A stretch of DNA of 64,000 nucleotides, from contig OZ038460.1 in assembly GCA_964036195.1 (NCBI GenBank), forward strand, positions 14,697,504 to 14,761,503, in the 5' to 3' direction. Below, one piece after another: positions 1 through 10,983 of the stretch (position 1 is its first letter; each line of letters opens with the position of its first letter). The notes below the pieces were generated by a model that was not told the origin of the DNA, did no database searches, and worked only from the letters and a program-made list of their open reading frames with translations. A program made the translations under genes and the position numbers. Origin of the DNA: Sphaerolaimus hirsutus (lineage: Eukaryota > Nematoda > Chromadorea > Monhysterida > Sphaerolaimidae).

Positions 1-548
1 ATATAGGTAAATAACAAAAAATTGCACAAAGCTTGTTAACTGATAGTACAATTACCTAAACTAAACTGATGAGATTTGGACACAAAAACATGCTAATGAA
101 GTTTCTTTGACGGAAATTACAACGCCGTATGTTGATGCATTCCCTGTAAGTATTTTATGCACAAATTTTACATCATAATTTGACAAAAAGCAATTTGAGC
201 TTCAATCGCACCTTTAGGTGCTCAATACCTACCTACTCTCAATGGTTCAAACCTGTTGAAATATCGATGATTTAAAATGATTTAAGTTGAGAGATTTTCT
301 GAGATTTTATCGAACTGTGAGAGATTTTCTCGTTATTTTATTATATTTTTGAACAAGGCACAGGAGATTTATTCCATTTTTCATTCATGGCACAGGAGAT
401 TTTCTGGGATAATATTTAATTATATTTTCTAAAAATCAGATATTTTTATATGTTATTGACTGTACATAATACATAGGAAACATTTATACATTATAAACGT
501 GAATGTAGAAATAACTTTTTTGCAAACCGCGCAGTTATTGTATTTTAG
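1..548. other. AT-rich flank with GAGATTTTCT-type repeat
   Basis: No convincing exon is visible. Positions about 280-430 carry repeated GAGATTTTCT and CAGGAGATTT motifs. The same motif style recurs at 15000-15293, 25150-25380, 29515-29830 and 40030-40150, so this looks like a decayed copy of a dispersed AT-rich MITE family. The rest is unremarkable AT-rich DNA. Confidence 0.4.
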
Positions 549-3500
549 TCCTGTCGGAGGGCAGATAAAAGGCATCAAAGGTAGTATTAAAACCGTGGAG
601 AAACGTGGGAGAGGCGACACACCGGATTTCATACCAGATATTTTTGCTAATACTAGCGATGAAGAACTGTTGGACAGAAGCATCATTGCAAGCACCACGA
701 CCATGAGCACCATTGTAAGCATTATTACGGACACCACATGCATAACGCGAGCTGATCAAATTCAACTGCAGGTTTTGCAAGCAGCATCTGGGACAACAGA
801 GACCACTGTCACAACACCTGGGACAACAGAGACCACTGCCACAACACCTGGGAAAACAAAGACCACTGCTACAACACCTGGGACAACAAAGACAACTGCC
901 ACAACACCTGGGACAACAGAGACCACTGCCACAACACCTGGGACAACAAAGACAACTGCTACAACACCTGGGACAACAAAGACAACTGCCACAACACCTG
1001 GGACAACAAAGATAACTGCCACAACACCTAGGACAACAACATCCACTGCCACAACATCTGGGACAACAGAGACCACTGCCACAACACCTGGGACAACAGA
1101 GACCACTGCCACAACAACTGGGACAACAAAGACCACTGCCACAACACCTGGGACAACAAAGACCACTGCCACAACAACTGGGACAACAAAGACCACTGCC
1201 ACAACACCTGGGAAAACAAAGACCACTGCCACAACAACTGGGACAACAAAGACCACTGCCACAACACCTGGGACAACAAAGACCACTGCCACAACATCTG
1301 GGACAACAGAGACCACTGCCACAACACCTGGGACAACAGAGACCACTGCCACAACACCTGGGACAACAGAGACCACTGCCACAACAACTGGGACAACAAA
1401 GACCACTGCCACAACAACTGGGACAACAAAGACCACTGCCACAACACCTGGGACAACAGAGACCACTGCCACAACACCTGGGACAACAAAGACCACTGCC
1501 ACAACTACTGGGAAAACAAAGACCACTGGCACAACACCTGGGACAACAAAGACCACTGCCACAACAACTGGGACAACAAAGACCACTGCCACAACACCTG
1601 GGACAACAAAGACAACTGCCACAACACCTGGGACAACAAAGACAACTGCCACAACACCTAGGACAACAAAGACCACTGCCACAACATCTGGGACAACAGA
1701 GACCACTGCCACAACACCTGGGACAACAGAGACCACTGCCACAACACCTGGGACAACAGAGACCACTGCCACAACACCTGGGACAACAAAGACAACTGCC
1801 ACAACACCTGGGACAACAAAGACCACTGCCACAACTACTGGGACAACAAAGACCACTGGCACAACACCTGGGACAACAAAGACCACTGCCACAACAACTG
1901 GGACAACAAAGACCACTGCCACAACAACTGGGACAACAAAGACCACTGCTACAACTACTGGGACAACAAAGACCACTGGCACAACACCTGAGACAACAAA
2001 GACAACTGCCACAACAACTGGGACAACAAAGACCACTGCCACAACATCTGGGACAACCAAGACAACTGCCACAACATCTGGGACAACAGAGACCACTGCC
2101 ACAACACCTGGGACAACAAAGACAACTGCCACAACACCGGGGACAACAAAGACAACTGCCACAACACCTGGGACAACAAAGACCACTGCCACAAATACTG
2201 GGACTACAAAGACCACTGGCACAACACCTGGGACAACAAAGACCACTGCCACAACAACTGGGACAACAAAGACCACTGCCACAACAACTGGGACAACAAA
2301 GACCACTGCCACAACAACTGGGACAACGAAGACCACTGCCACAACACCTGGGACAACAAAGACCACTGCCACAACAACTGGGACAACAAAGACCACTGCC
2401 ACAACACCTGGGACAACAAAGACAACTGCCACAACATCTGGGACAACAGAGACTGACACTACCAAGACAGGTGGGTATTATAGGTGAAAAAAATTTAAAT
2501 GACAGTTATAAATACTATATTTCTTCTAATGGAAGGGTGCTTTTCTATTTTTTATCATTAACTTCTTTACCCGCCTTTCGATTGGAGACAAACTTTTGGT
2601 TGGAGGGCGTCTCCAATAGAAGGCACACATTTTCGACTTTTTTTGGGCCACGTAATAAATAGAAGGGCGGTCTCCAATAGAAGGTACACAAAGTGCTGGA
2701 ATCGTGCCATATGCAGAAAAATAAAAAATATCAGTGGGCACTGCGATTCAGTGGCTTTGATCGATTGATTTGTGCTATTTTATCAGCAAATGTTGAATAA
2801 ACTCACACCTATCGTCATTCTATGAACTTTCTGTGACGGAACACTTTAAAAAACCTTGGCACAACTTGAAAAAGATGGGCTGAAAAGTTGACGAAAAAAA
2901 TAGAAGGGCGGTCTCCAATAGAATCGATGCTTTTATGATATCGTCTGCGAGGGGGGTTTGGGGGGTTGTTTTGTTAAGAGGGAGGGGGGTTGTCGCTATT
3001 AAATATTGCAGGTGGTGAATTTTTATTCAGAAGTTCAATGCGCGGTTTGGAAATGTGGCCAACGATGGGTACATTATCCATTGGCGCTTGGCACTGGGGG
3101 ACCCTACTGGGGGTTGAATTACCGTAACTCTACGAATCGTCTTTCTGATCAAATGTCTGTGACGGAACACATTGGAAAACCTTGGGAGTACGTAAAAAAA
3201 TATGCTGAAAAATGATGAAACAAATAGAAGGGCGGTCTCCAATAGAAGGGCGGGTAAAAATGTTGACGAAAAAAATAGAAGGGCGCCCTTCTATTAGAAG
3301 AAATACGGTATCTTACATAACAACCGATTGACACACCAAATAAGCTGATACCATATAAATCGTTTGACTAATTTTCATCAGACAAATGATGGAACTGTCT
3401 GATCACTGCTTGCCGGGTATTCTTGCATTTCTCATGCTATGACTAGTGATGTTAAAGGCACCGGGAAAAATGGCACCGCACCGCACCGGCACCTTTGCCA

Positions 3501-6500
3501 ACGCATGGAAAGGGCACCTGGCACCCTGGGGCACCGGCCAGAAAATGGCACCGCACCGCACCGGCACCGGTGCCTTTTGAAAAAAATGGCACCGGCACCG
3601 AAGGGCACCGGCGGGTTGCCGGTGCTAGCACCGAAAGGCACCGCACTGGGCTGGAATTTCCGAAATAAATATCGGGCAGTTTCTCAGTGGTCTCACCTTT
3701 GGAAGTGCATATTTCCATGAATTTTCAACCGATTTTGATGGTTGAGCACTTAAAATGATCAGAATGATGTGGCAATCACTTTTATGAAGCAATTACAATG
3801 ATTACAAATGAAAGATAAAATATTCAATTCACTGCAATGTCCATAGCCACTATTGTCTACTGATCGGAGTCGTTGCTGTACAGAGAATGGAACTATCTCT
3901 GTCATAAACTGACAACAAATTTTGAACAAACAAGTAAGATAAATATAAAATATAAAAATAATTTATAATTCAACAAAATTTTAGATTCGCTCATCAGATC
4001 ACGTATCGGGTATGATGGATTTCACAGTAGGTATATTTATTTGATGGGAGGTTTACAAAATAGGCAAAAATGGTCGGGTAAATATATCGCTGTTTTTTGA
4101 AATGTGAATAAGCACATACTATGGACAAAATTGCACAGCACATGAAGCCTTGGCCGGTGCCTTTCCCGGTGCCTTTTACTTTGGCCCTGGTGCTAGCACC
4201 TTTGGCACCGGCAAAAAAATGGCACCGCACCGCACCGACACCGGTGCTATTCTGAAAAAAATGGCACCGGCACCGGCATGGCACCCTTGAAGATTGCAAT
4301 GGCACCGTACCAGCACCGGTGCTGGTGCCCTTCGGTGCCAAGCACCGGGGCACCGGTGCTCCGGTGCCTTTACATCACTAGCTATGACAGACAAGCACCT
4401 GAACATCATCATCATGTTACATGTTGACAGCGTCCGCCGTCATGTTTAAATTTTTTGTGGGTTTGCGTATTTCCAGCAGTTTTGCTATGCACAAGAGTTG
4501 TTAAAATACTGGTATTTTTGGAAAGCGTAAGCGTAAGCATAAATACACTTTCCAAATTTTGATTATTAATACTAAAGCATATGGTATTTTTAAAATACCT
4601 AGAAAAGCGTAAAAAAGTTTAAGCGTAAAATTTTGTTAGAACGTAGGGGGGTTGGGGGTTACCCCCAAAATGTTCCAGCGATCTATCTACCTATCCCAGA
4701 AGTCACTCAGCTATTGATCCCAAGGCTCAGCTATCTTTCGATCTCCAGCCCCCAGAAAATGTTTCAGCTATTAATCGTACTTTCAGCTCTATTTAACCCT
4801 GCCCTATATGCCCTGTCGATGTCGATTAATGAATGTTAGGTAAATATCGAGCACTTTTTTGTTATCGACGGACGACGATCGACATCGATAATTTTTCGAA
4901 AAGTGCTGCTGTATGCGATAGTTTACACTCACATCTGAAATTTCGGAAATTGATTACGTAATCTCTTTGAGACACTTTTTAATTTACCAGAATGAACCAT
5001 TTTCGATGTCCGTCAACATTAATTGACGGACTCGTGATTCCGGTAAACTCAAATGCATTCAAAGCTGATTTATCAGTTTCTGAAATTTCGGCCATCGCTT
5101 ACTTACTTATTTATCGACTGGCACTAAAGGCACAACGTCAGCGGGTACCCGCACAAGTTTCAGTTCCAGTGAGGCGACAACCGCAACTACGTCCGATGCC
5201 ACCGGGTTGCTAGTTTTAAAATTTGATTGGAAATTTTTATGCAATATGATTGGGAGATTGATGAGTTGTCTTAGCCTGCTGCCATTCTCAACAGTTAAAA
5301 TAGAAATAATACCAGGCTACGGCGAATAAATCATACTTTTCACATTTTATTGGATATTTTTATACCTACCCACCATTTCATCTGGACTTTTTCTTTTTAT
5401 GAAATCTGAATGATTTCATAATATTTTTTCAGCGAAGCCATGTTCAAAACTATGTAAATAAAAACGCGATTCAAAAATCAGTGAAATACAAAATGTGAAA
5501 TTTGGCATAAAAATAACCACGTGGACTTGACCAAAAATGCGAAAACTAAAGGAAACCAGCATTGTGGACAAAAAATGTCCCCCGAAAAACTCACGTACCC
5601 CTCCCCTAGCCTCCTGAACCAAACGGCCTACGACGAGTTGGTGTCCAAGTCAAAACAAAACAAGTGGACAATGCTGCTCACGGCGTTGGGCTGCAGCCTG
5701 GTGCCAATCCCAGACACTGTAAAATGTCAAATGAAATGTCATGTAAAGTGTCAAAAGTCATGTAAAATTCCCTGGAAAATGACATTTTACATGACCATTG
5801 ACACTTGACCTGACATTTGACATTTAACAGGGTCCGGGACTGCCCCCAGCTGTGCACCGGGGTGGCCACCGGCGCAGTGTTGCTCATCAGCCACAGCGCC
5901 ATGAGCGCGATGGAAGTGAAAATGGGCACTGCCGGCTCGGCTATCGATGATGCTTTTCAGTAAGTGCGATGCGTGGTAGCGTGTGTCGATCACGCTCCTT
6001 CCTTGTCAAGTGACAAGAATGGTGTTAAGTGATAAGGTAGTTCTGAGTGACCAGCATCGGGGCACGTGAAGTGGTCTGTATTTAGCGGAGGTGACAATAT
6101 TCGCACCATTTGCCACGCTTTACTTGTCAATTTCGACCTAGGTAAACTCGACGGACATTATAGAAGTCAATGGTCTAAGGAATTTTCGTACAACTGCGTA
6201 TATTCGTAGTTGGCACACGTCCAAGTTACTGTTTGCGAGAATGTTACCAAATATGAAGGACGCATGATTTCCGTCAGCGTCAACAAAAATGACTGCGGAA
6301 TGCGATTAAGCGACCGCAATTGGTTGCTAATGGCAGCCCACACACGAGTTGACACTTGTGTTGACTTAATTGCATTCCGCGGTCATTATCGTTGACGCGA
6401 ACGGAAATCATGCGTCTTTTACTTTGTTCATATAAAACGCAACAGTAACTTGGACGCAGCGGTAAGTTCATACGTAATTTTTTGAATGAATTTGTCGGGA

Positions 6501-6996
6501 CTGCGACGGTAAGATCTTACCTAAGACCTAACAATCCGACGTTCTATAACGAGTTGTCTATCAATATCACATCATTCTCGCATAAAAAGTCGGATTGAAT
6601 CAAATGTATCATGAACCGAATGGAATTCGTCCATTCAAGTTCGAATTAAAAAACATTCGTCATTGGTAACGAAGGGCCGAATCGCTGATTCGTTTCATGT
6701 CCGCCGAGTTTATAAACAACGGATTATTATTTTTCACTTGACAAGGCGTGTAATTATCCTAAAGGAGGGTAATAATGAGTTGACATAACTAATTGGTAGA
6801 TAAAGTAAAAATTACCATGTGATCTTCATTCATTCGACTATGTGTGATACATAAATATTTACTGGAAGCATATATGAATGAAAAATGCCAACAAATTATA
6901 CACTGCACTTCTAGGTATCAGAAAAATCGGTATCCGAATGCTACTAATCAAAAACATTGTTCACTACTTGTGGTTCAATCAATCAATTTTACTTAA
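549..6996 (+). CDS. Thr-rich mucin-like protein with a C-terminal membrane segment (exon chain model)
   Basis: The solid part is a large open exon, about 549-2470, whose 3' end reads as about 56 tandem 10-residue repeats of the form TTxTTATTPG. This is a dense O-glycosylation-type mucin stalk. The exon ends ACAG|gtgggt in phase 1. Phase-compatible candidate exons follow at 5130-5205 (Ser/Thr-rich, continuing the mucin character), 5610-5700 and 5850-5959, and possibly a last exon at 6915-6996. Exons 5610-5700 and 5850-5959 join across an introner and encode a hydrophobic stretch of about 25 residues ([10 protein letters not shown] onward), a likely membrane span, followed by a short tail. The first exon boundary and the signal peptide are not identified. 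Alternatively, 5575-5959 may belong to a separate small membrane protein or collagen N-terminus. The last exon would overlap the convergent collagen stop by 8 bp, which weakens it. Confidence 0.4.
781..2460 (+). repeat. 30-bp coding minisatellite (about 56 units)
   Basis: Near-perfect 30-bp units (ACAACACCTGGGACAACAAA followed by GACCACTGCC) run without a frameshift and encode Thr-rich decapeptides. Units differ mainly at three sites: CCTGGG, ACTGGG or TCTGGG at the Pro/Thr/Ser position; GAG or AAG at the charged position; and an occasional GGC for GCC. Whole blocks of consecutive variant units recur, which indicates expansion by duplication of multi-unit segments. The opposite strand is open only because the repeat has no stops there. 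Confidence 0.9.
2515..3308. mobile_element. CCGTATTT-type MITE, 'TCTAATAGAAGGGCG' subfamily
   Basis: The right end reads TTCTATTAGAAGAAATACGG followed by TA, and the left end starts TATTTCTTCTAATGGAAGGG. The ends are inverted repeats. The interior repeats the terminal motif (ATAGAAGGGCGGTCTCCAAT) several times on both arms. It lies in the candidate mucin intron. There is no coding capacity. Confidence 0.6.
3444..4380. mobile_element. hAT-like MITE with GGCACC-repeat arms, copy 1
   Basis: The element is flanked by an exact 8-bp duplication, GCTATGAC (3436-3443 and 4381-4388). The ends are inverted repeats, TAGTGATGTTAAAGGCACCG and its complement. Both arms are built from degenerate GGCACCGG hexamers, with a shared middle of about 450 bp. 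An 8-bp target duplication and TAGTGATG ends fit the hAT superfamily. No transposase is present; open frames in the arms are repeat artefacts. Other copies lie at 23329-24253 (inverted) and 38400-38561. Confidence 0.85.
4632..4850. repeat. G-run/'CAGCTATCTATC' repeat fragment
   Basis: A GGGGGGTTGGGGGTTACCCCC run is followed by CAGCGATCTATCTACCTATCCC-like and CAGCTATT motifs. The same combination recurs at 16558-16905, 28045-28565, 49140-49270 and 50455-50540, so this is a dispersed element of unknown class. It lies in the candidate mucin intron. Confidence 0.45.
5701..5849 (+). mobile_element. Introner 1: element that is exactly an intron (149 bp)
   Basis: The sequence starts GTGCCAATCCCAGACACTGT and ends GGGTCCGGGACTGCCCCCAG, and both halves pair as one long hairpin (ATGTCATGTAAAGTGTCAAA with its complement). 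The 5' GT and 3' AG coincide with the ends of the open frame before 5700 and after 5850. Removing it joins the two halves of a hydrophobic segment in frame. Unspliced, the frame stops inside the element. Confidence 0.8.
6218..6461. repeat. Palindromic MITE
   Basis: The arms ACGTCCAAGTTACTGTTTGCG (about 6218) and its near complement (about 6440) enclose GACGCATGATTTCCGTCAGC and its complement. The result is a near-complete hairpin of about 240 bp. The flanking 5960-6900 DNA shows no convincing exon. Short TGACAAGTGAC-type repeats lie near 6000-6040. Confidence 0.55.
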
Positions 6997-9153
6997 AATC
7001 GATCAGCTTTCCACAATGGCTCTTTAAGTCGACTGGACACGGCGACGCAGGCCAACCAGAGCAGACAGACGAGGCGGGCAGGGACAATACTGCGTTGAAA
7101 TGACAATCAATATCTACATCCCAGCCACAAAAGCCAAACCCCACTCCAAAACGCACAGTGGCATCGGGTCCAGGATCGCCAGGTTCCCCTTTCTCTCCCG
7201 CTTCGCCATTCTCGCCATCAACGCCTTCATCGCCAGAGGGTCCCTCAGGGCCGGGACCGCCGGGTCCGCCCGGTTGCCCGTCGCTGCCCGGTGCGCCAGG
7301 GTTGCCCTCGGGACCGGGGCTGCCCGGGTCTCCCTTGGGACCGGGGGTGCCCACCTTGCGGAAGACGGGATCTGATGCTCCGCCGGGCGGGCCGGGTTCG
7401 CCCTTTGGTCCCTGAGGGCCGGGGTCGCCGGCGGGACCGTCGGGACCGCGGTCGCCCACTGCGGTTGAGTCGATTTGTGTTTACGTAATAAAATGTGCCA
7501 GTGCGCAGTGCACCGCATTTTCAATTTCGTGCTACCGTAAATGACTACCCAAAAGCCCACACCCATCTACCTGAAGAGCCTTCGCCGGGCGGTCCCTCAG
7601 GTCCCTCAGGTCCAGGATCTCCCTTGGGCCCAGGTGGTCCCGCGGGACCGGGCGGTCCAACTGGACATTGCTTGCATTTATCTTTGCTCTCGCCAGTGAT
7701 TTCGGGACTGGAGCCATCGAGACCGGGTTCGCCATCCTTGCCATCGTCTCCGTCGGATCCAGGATCACCAGCGGGACCTGTGAAGGGGTGGAGGGACTGT
7801 TTATGTGTATGTGATGCGTGTAGGATGCCAGATTAAAATTGAACAATACATTAAGTAAAAAAGCATTTGAGATATGGAAGTGAAATGGCGAGTGAAAAGT
7901 TAAAAGCGAAGTAAAATGAGAAGTGACTGGTGATATGGTAAGTAAAAAATCAGAAGCGAAAGAATACTTTTTACTTCCCTTTAAACTTTTTACTTGACAT
8001 TTCACTTCTCACATTTCAAATAGTTTTTTACTTCACTTGCAGTTTTTTACTTCTCCACTTGTTGCCCAAAAAAACCTATCAGCCTTCTTTTTTACCTATC
8101 CACCCAAAATTTGACTTACCATCGGGTCCCGCGGGACCGGCGGGACAATTCTCCGCCTCTCCCTCGCTACAAAGGCAATGATCGGGCACCTGACGTTTGC
8201 CACGCAGCAGCGCGGAGATGCTCGGCCCGCCCAATGGGGCAGCCTTGGCTTTGGCAGCGGGGGGTGCGCGCACGCCCGCTTGCATGCTCATCACTTCCAC
8301 CCACATCTCGTCGGTGGCCGACTGTGGGAGGGGGTTTGGGTGGGTTGAATGAGTATATAGAGCTATAGGTCGGCACGCTACCAACTCGGTTGTCATTTTG
8401 CAGAGCATTTTACATGACTTTTGAGATTTCATGACATTTGACATTTCACGGGGTTTGGGACTGCCCCCAGCGAACACTCTCAGAGCCTGTAAAATGTCAC
8501 GCGAAGTGTCAAAGGTATACTCCAGTTACTTTACACCCTGCACGCGCGGTTCCCCCTGGAAGCGTGCCAATGATTTTTTACGCATGCGATATTCATAAGA
8601 AGTTGAAAAAAGTAATCGTTGTTATAATGCTAAACGTTAACTTATTCATTTAAATGACTTTTTTCATCTTTTCTACAAAAATCGCATGCTTTATCATCAT
8701 TGGCATGCTTCCAACGTGAGACATAAATGAGTGCGAGGGCAGAGTATCATGTTCGCTGAGTATAATGTAAAATGTAGTTTGCCATTTGACAGGACTTTTG
8801 ACACGTTGCATGACATTTTACAGGACTTTTGACACGTTGCATTACATTTTACAGGGTCTGGGACTGGCACCAGGGCGACTTCCGCACCGCGTCAAGTGAC
8901 AACAATAAGAAAACCTGTGGCAAACATTTCACTCGTAACGACCCGTCACACGCTTCCTGCCCACTCAAACAATCCCCAATTATCAACCCAAACCAAATCC
9001 CCCACTCACCCTAAACACGACCGCCTGCCTGAGTATATCCTCATGCAGCGCGGATATCTGGCTGTAGATCACCGGCACCACGATCAGGCACGAGGTGATC
9101 GCGATCAAGCTGCACGCGACCGACACGCCGCCCACGAACGTCGATTCGCCCAT
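6989..9153 (-). CDS. Nematode-type cuticle collagen
   Basis: Four exons (9010-9153, 8120-8321, 7571-7777, 6989-7458) encode 340 aa with matching phases. A membrane segment (residues about 9-31, [20 protein letters not shown]) is followed by a DEMW helix region, as in the Col_cuticle_N domain. RGKR at residues 88-91 is the expected subtilisin-type processing site. Gly-X-Y blocks follow (GPAGPDG; then [16 protein letters not shown]; then a long block after GDRGPDG), separated by short Cys-bearing interruptions (CLC, CKQC). The C-terminal tail of about 60 residues is non-collagenous and has four Cys, longer than in many nematode cuticle collagens. It is a secreted or type II membrane precursor that trimerises and is crosslinked into the cuticle. 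Intron 1 holds introner fragments and a nested MITE; intron 2 is a palindromic AAGTAAAA repeat. Confidence 0.9.
7838..8060. repeat. AAGTAAAA/TTTTACTT palindromic repeat in collagen intron 2
   Basis: Repeated AAGTAAAAA-, AAGTGAAATG- and GAAGTAAAATGAGAAGTG-like motifs are followed by their complements (TTTTTACTTCCC, CATTTCACTTCTC, TTTTTTACTTC), giving a foldback. Similar CAAGTGATAAAAAAGTGAC material lies at 57770-57900 and 60290-60480. Confidence 0.5.
8393..8470. mobile_element. Introner fragment (right half)
   Basis: The right end TTTGGGACTGCCCCCAG is preceded by ATGACATTTGACATTTCACG. The segment begins at the mid-element motif TTGCCATTTTGCAGGGCATT (here diverged). The left half is missing. 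It sits inside collagen intron 1, not at an exon border. Confidence 0.6.
8479..8870. mobile_element. Introner copy interrupted by a MITE
   Basis: The left part is CCTGTAAAATGTCACGCGAA. The right end is TTTTACAGGGTCTGGGACTG followed by GCAC|CAG, the usual 5' splice end in minus orientation. The halves are separated by an inserted 249-bp element at 8516-8764. It lies within collagen intron 1. Confidence 0.65.
8516..8764. mobile_element. TATACTC MITE nested in an introner
   Basis: The ends are inverted, TATACTCCAGTTACTTTACA against TATCATGTTCGCTGAGTATA, with further pairing of GGAAGCGTGCCAATGAT with ATCATTGGCATGCTTCC. It interrupts an introner copy. Related copies are at 53337-53577 and, decayed, at 29965-30200. 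Confidence 0.65.
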
Positions 9154-9494
9154 GATGCCCAAGTGGGACGGTTTTTTTTAATTTTTGATTTTGTTGGCTT
9201 TTATTTTTTGGGAAAATTGGGTTTGGGGAGAAAATACTGTCTAAGTGCGAGCAATGGGTGCGCTGGTGAATTTATAGGCTAGCGAAGTTTGTCTCAGTGT
9301 TTGACGCCGCTACTGCAGCGGTCGCTTTTTGCGTGTGATGTGCGTTGCGCGGCAGCGGCGGAGAAGTGCGCGCGCGCATGTCGTCACGTCAGTAGTAGAA
9401 GGAAGGGCTTCCACGACAACGGGAATTTGCATTCAATATTTAGAATCGCGTACCCTTACAATTTCCATTCAAGCTGCACCCCCATACACTGCAA

Positions 9495-9600
9495 CATGTA
9501 AAATGTCATGCAGTGCCGAATGTCATGTGAAATGCCCTGCATTTTACATGACGTTTGAAACTTCGCGTGACATTTTACATTTTACAGGGTCTGGGAGTGG
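9495..9600. mobile_element. Introner relic
   Basis: ATGTAAAATGTCATGCAGTG at the left and TTTTACAGGGTCTGGGAGTG at the right form a hairpin with a CCTGCATTTTACATGACGTT centre. The terminal splice-like ends are decayed. The copy is intergenic. Confidence 0.6.
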
Positions 9601-10084
9601 AGAGCTGATACAATGAAAAATGGGTTAGAAATCAGCACTTTCGCAGAAAAATGTGATAATTATCCGCCCAAGCAACGAAAGGGAGCGCCCTCAGAAACAA
9701 AGGTTAGCGGGGGCATCGCCGAAGGCAGTCGCACGCATTCGTGCCAGCATTACAACGAGCAACTGCGACATTTTTGTAGCAGAAAAAGTTTGCCGTGTCA
9801 CCGCGGGCGCGCCGCCGCGCCGATTTTGCGATAAATTTATCCATGAAAATGGTGGAATAAAATGCGCGCCGAATATTTAGATACCTATAGTTACCTGACT
9901 TATGTCACTTGTAAAATCGCTCACAATAAACTTTTATTCCTACAAAGCTCCTCTTTGCCGACAACAATAGAATATGCTCACCACAAAACTGTATAAATTG
10001 AATAAATAAGTATGAACTGTATAAATAAGACATTGAAATACCAAATGCGTAATAAGATATTCGACATCTCAATAAATTAATATG

Positions 10085-10563
10085 TACCCGTAATCCTCGA
10101 ATAAGTCCCCAGGGGAGTTGATTTTTGTCAGAGTTTTTGATGGGGGAGTTTTTCAAGGGGAGGGAGTTATTTTTTCGTCAGAAGTTTCAGGAAAACATTG
10201 ACTTTATTCATTGTATTCATTGAATTCATTCATCAACTAATGGAATCCAGGTGTTTAACAGTTCTACAAAAACAAAAACAAAGTAAAATATCCATTTTAA
10301 AATTCACATTCATCGGCATCCGATTTATTCAAATACACATAAGCGCCGCCGTAGGCTAACATTCTTTTGTAATTTTTCGTTTCACACACTGCACTGTAAA
10401 TTGCATTCGATAATTTTGCCTGCCTGTCTTCATCGAATCATTTTTCAAATTTTTGCCGCATCGTTTCCAGGGGGAGTTATTCAAGGGGGGGGGGGGGTAT
10501 TGTTTCCTTACCTGGCAAACAAAGGGGGTTATTCAAAGGGGCTTTTTCGAGGATTTGCGGTAT
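10085..10563. mobile_element. CCGTAT-like inverted-repeat element, divergent subfamily
   Basis: The left end ACCCGTAATCCTCGAATAAG and the right end TTTTTCGAGGATTTGCGGTA are near inverted complements. Internal GGGGAGTTATTCAAGGGG motifs echo the terminal sequence, as in the other CCGTATTT subfamilies. There is no coding capacity. Confidence 0.55.
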
Positions 10564-10983
10564 ATCGAAAGGTAGCTGCTAGGTGAGTGAGGAATGAAGT
10601 GCTTCGATAATCAACCGAACATTCACTTCAGCTGAATGTAAAAAGCCAGAATCATCAGATTAAAATCAGAACCATCAGGTCATCGGTTAAAAATTAGTAG
10701 AATAATTTATACCTACTCGAAAACGTTCAGCCAAGTGGCAGTCTCGCAATGTAAATAATGTAATGGAAAATCCAAGATGTATTTTACCTAAAAAGTAATG
10801 TGCCCATTGCGCAGCAAAATTTTCTTCTGCACACTTTACTGGTTGCGAGATTGGCTCCCGGACATAATTCCATTGCCCTAACCGCAAAATCAACTCTTGC
10901 CCAACTAAAAACATGTCACCTAAGTCCTACCGTAACAATAATCTTCAAAATCATAAAAAATAACCAAAAACAAAGACACGACA

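Larger units (their letters stand above)
9154..10983. other. Intergenic stretch between collagen start and pyridoxal kinase end
   Basis: No supported gene. It contains an introner relic at 9495-9600 and a CCGTAT-like inverted-repeat element at 10085-10563. The GC-rich block at 9300-9400 and 9680-9830 has only short unsupported frames. The collagen promoter should lie just above 9153, but no clear TATA box was picked out. Confidence 0.5.

Noticed and set aside
781-2460. CRISPR-like array
   Set aside because: Units are contiguous 30-bp direct repeats with no unique spacers, in a eukaryotic coding exon.
762-2465. Long minus-strand frame (Val-rich repeats) and other frames across the mucin repeat
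   Set aside because: They are open only because the 30-bp unit has no stops in those frames; composition is not protein-like and the plus frame continues into Ser/Thr-rich exons.
3439-4415. Frames in the GGCACC arms (also at 23356-24292)
   Set aside because: They are translations of a hexamer satellite within a non-autonomous hAT-like element with clear target duplications.
5575-5700. ATG at 5575 as the start of a second collagen
   Set aside because: Possible, since a membrane segment follows, but no Gly-X-Y sequence is found downstream; the phase-compatible acceptor at 5609 linking to the Ser/Thr-rich exon fits equally well, so neither is asserted.
7158-7415. Plus-strand Gly/Pro-rich frame opposite the collagen
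   Set aside because: It is the complement of the Gly-X-Y codons; splice sites, membrane segment and processing site all support the minus strand.
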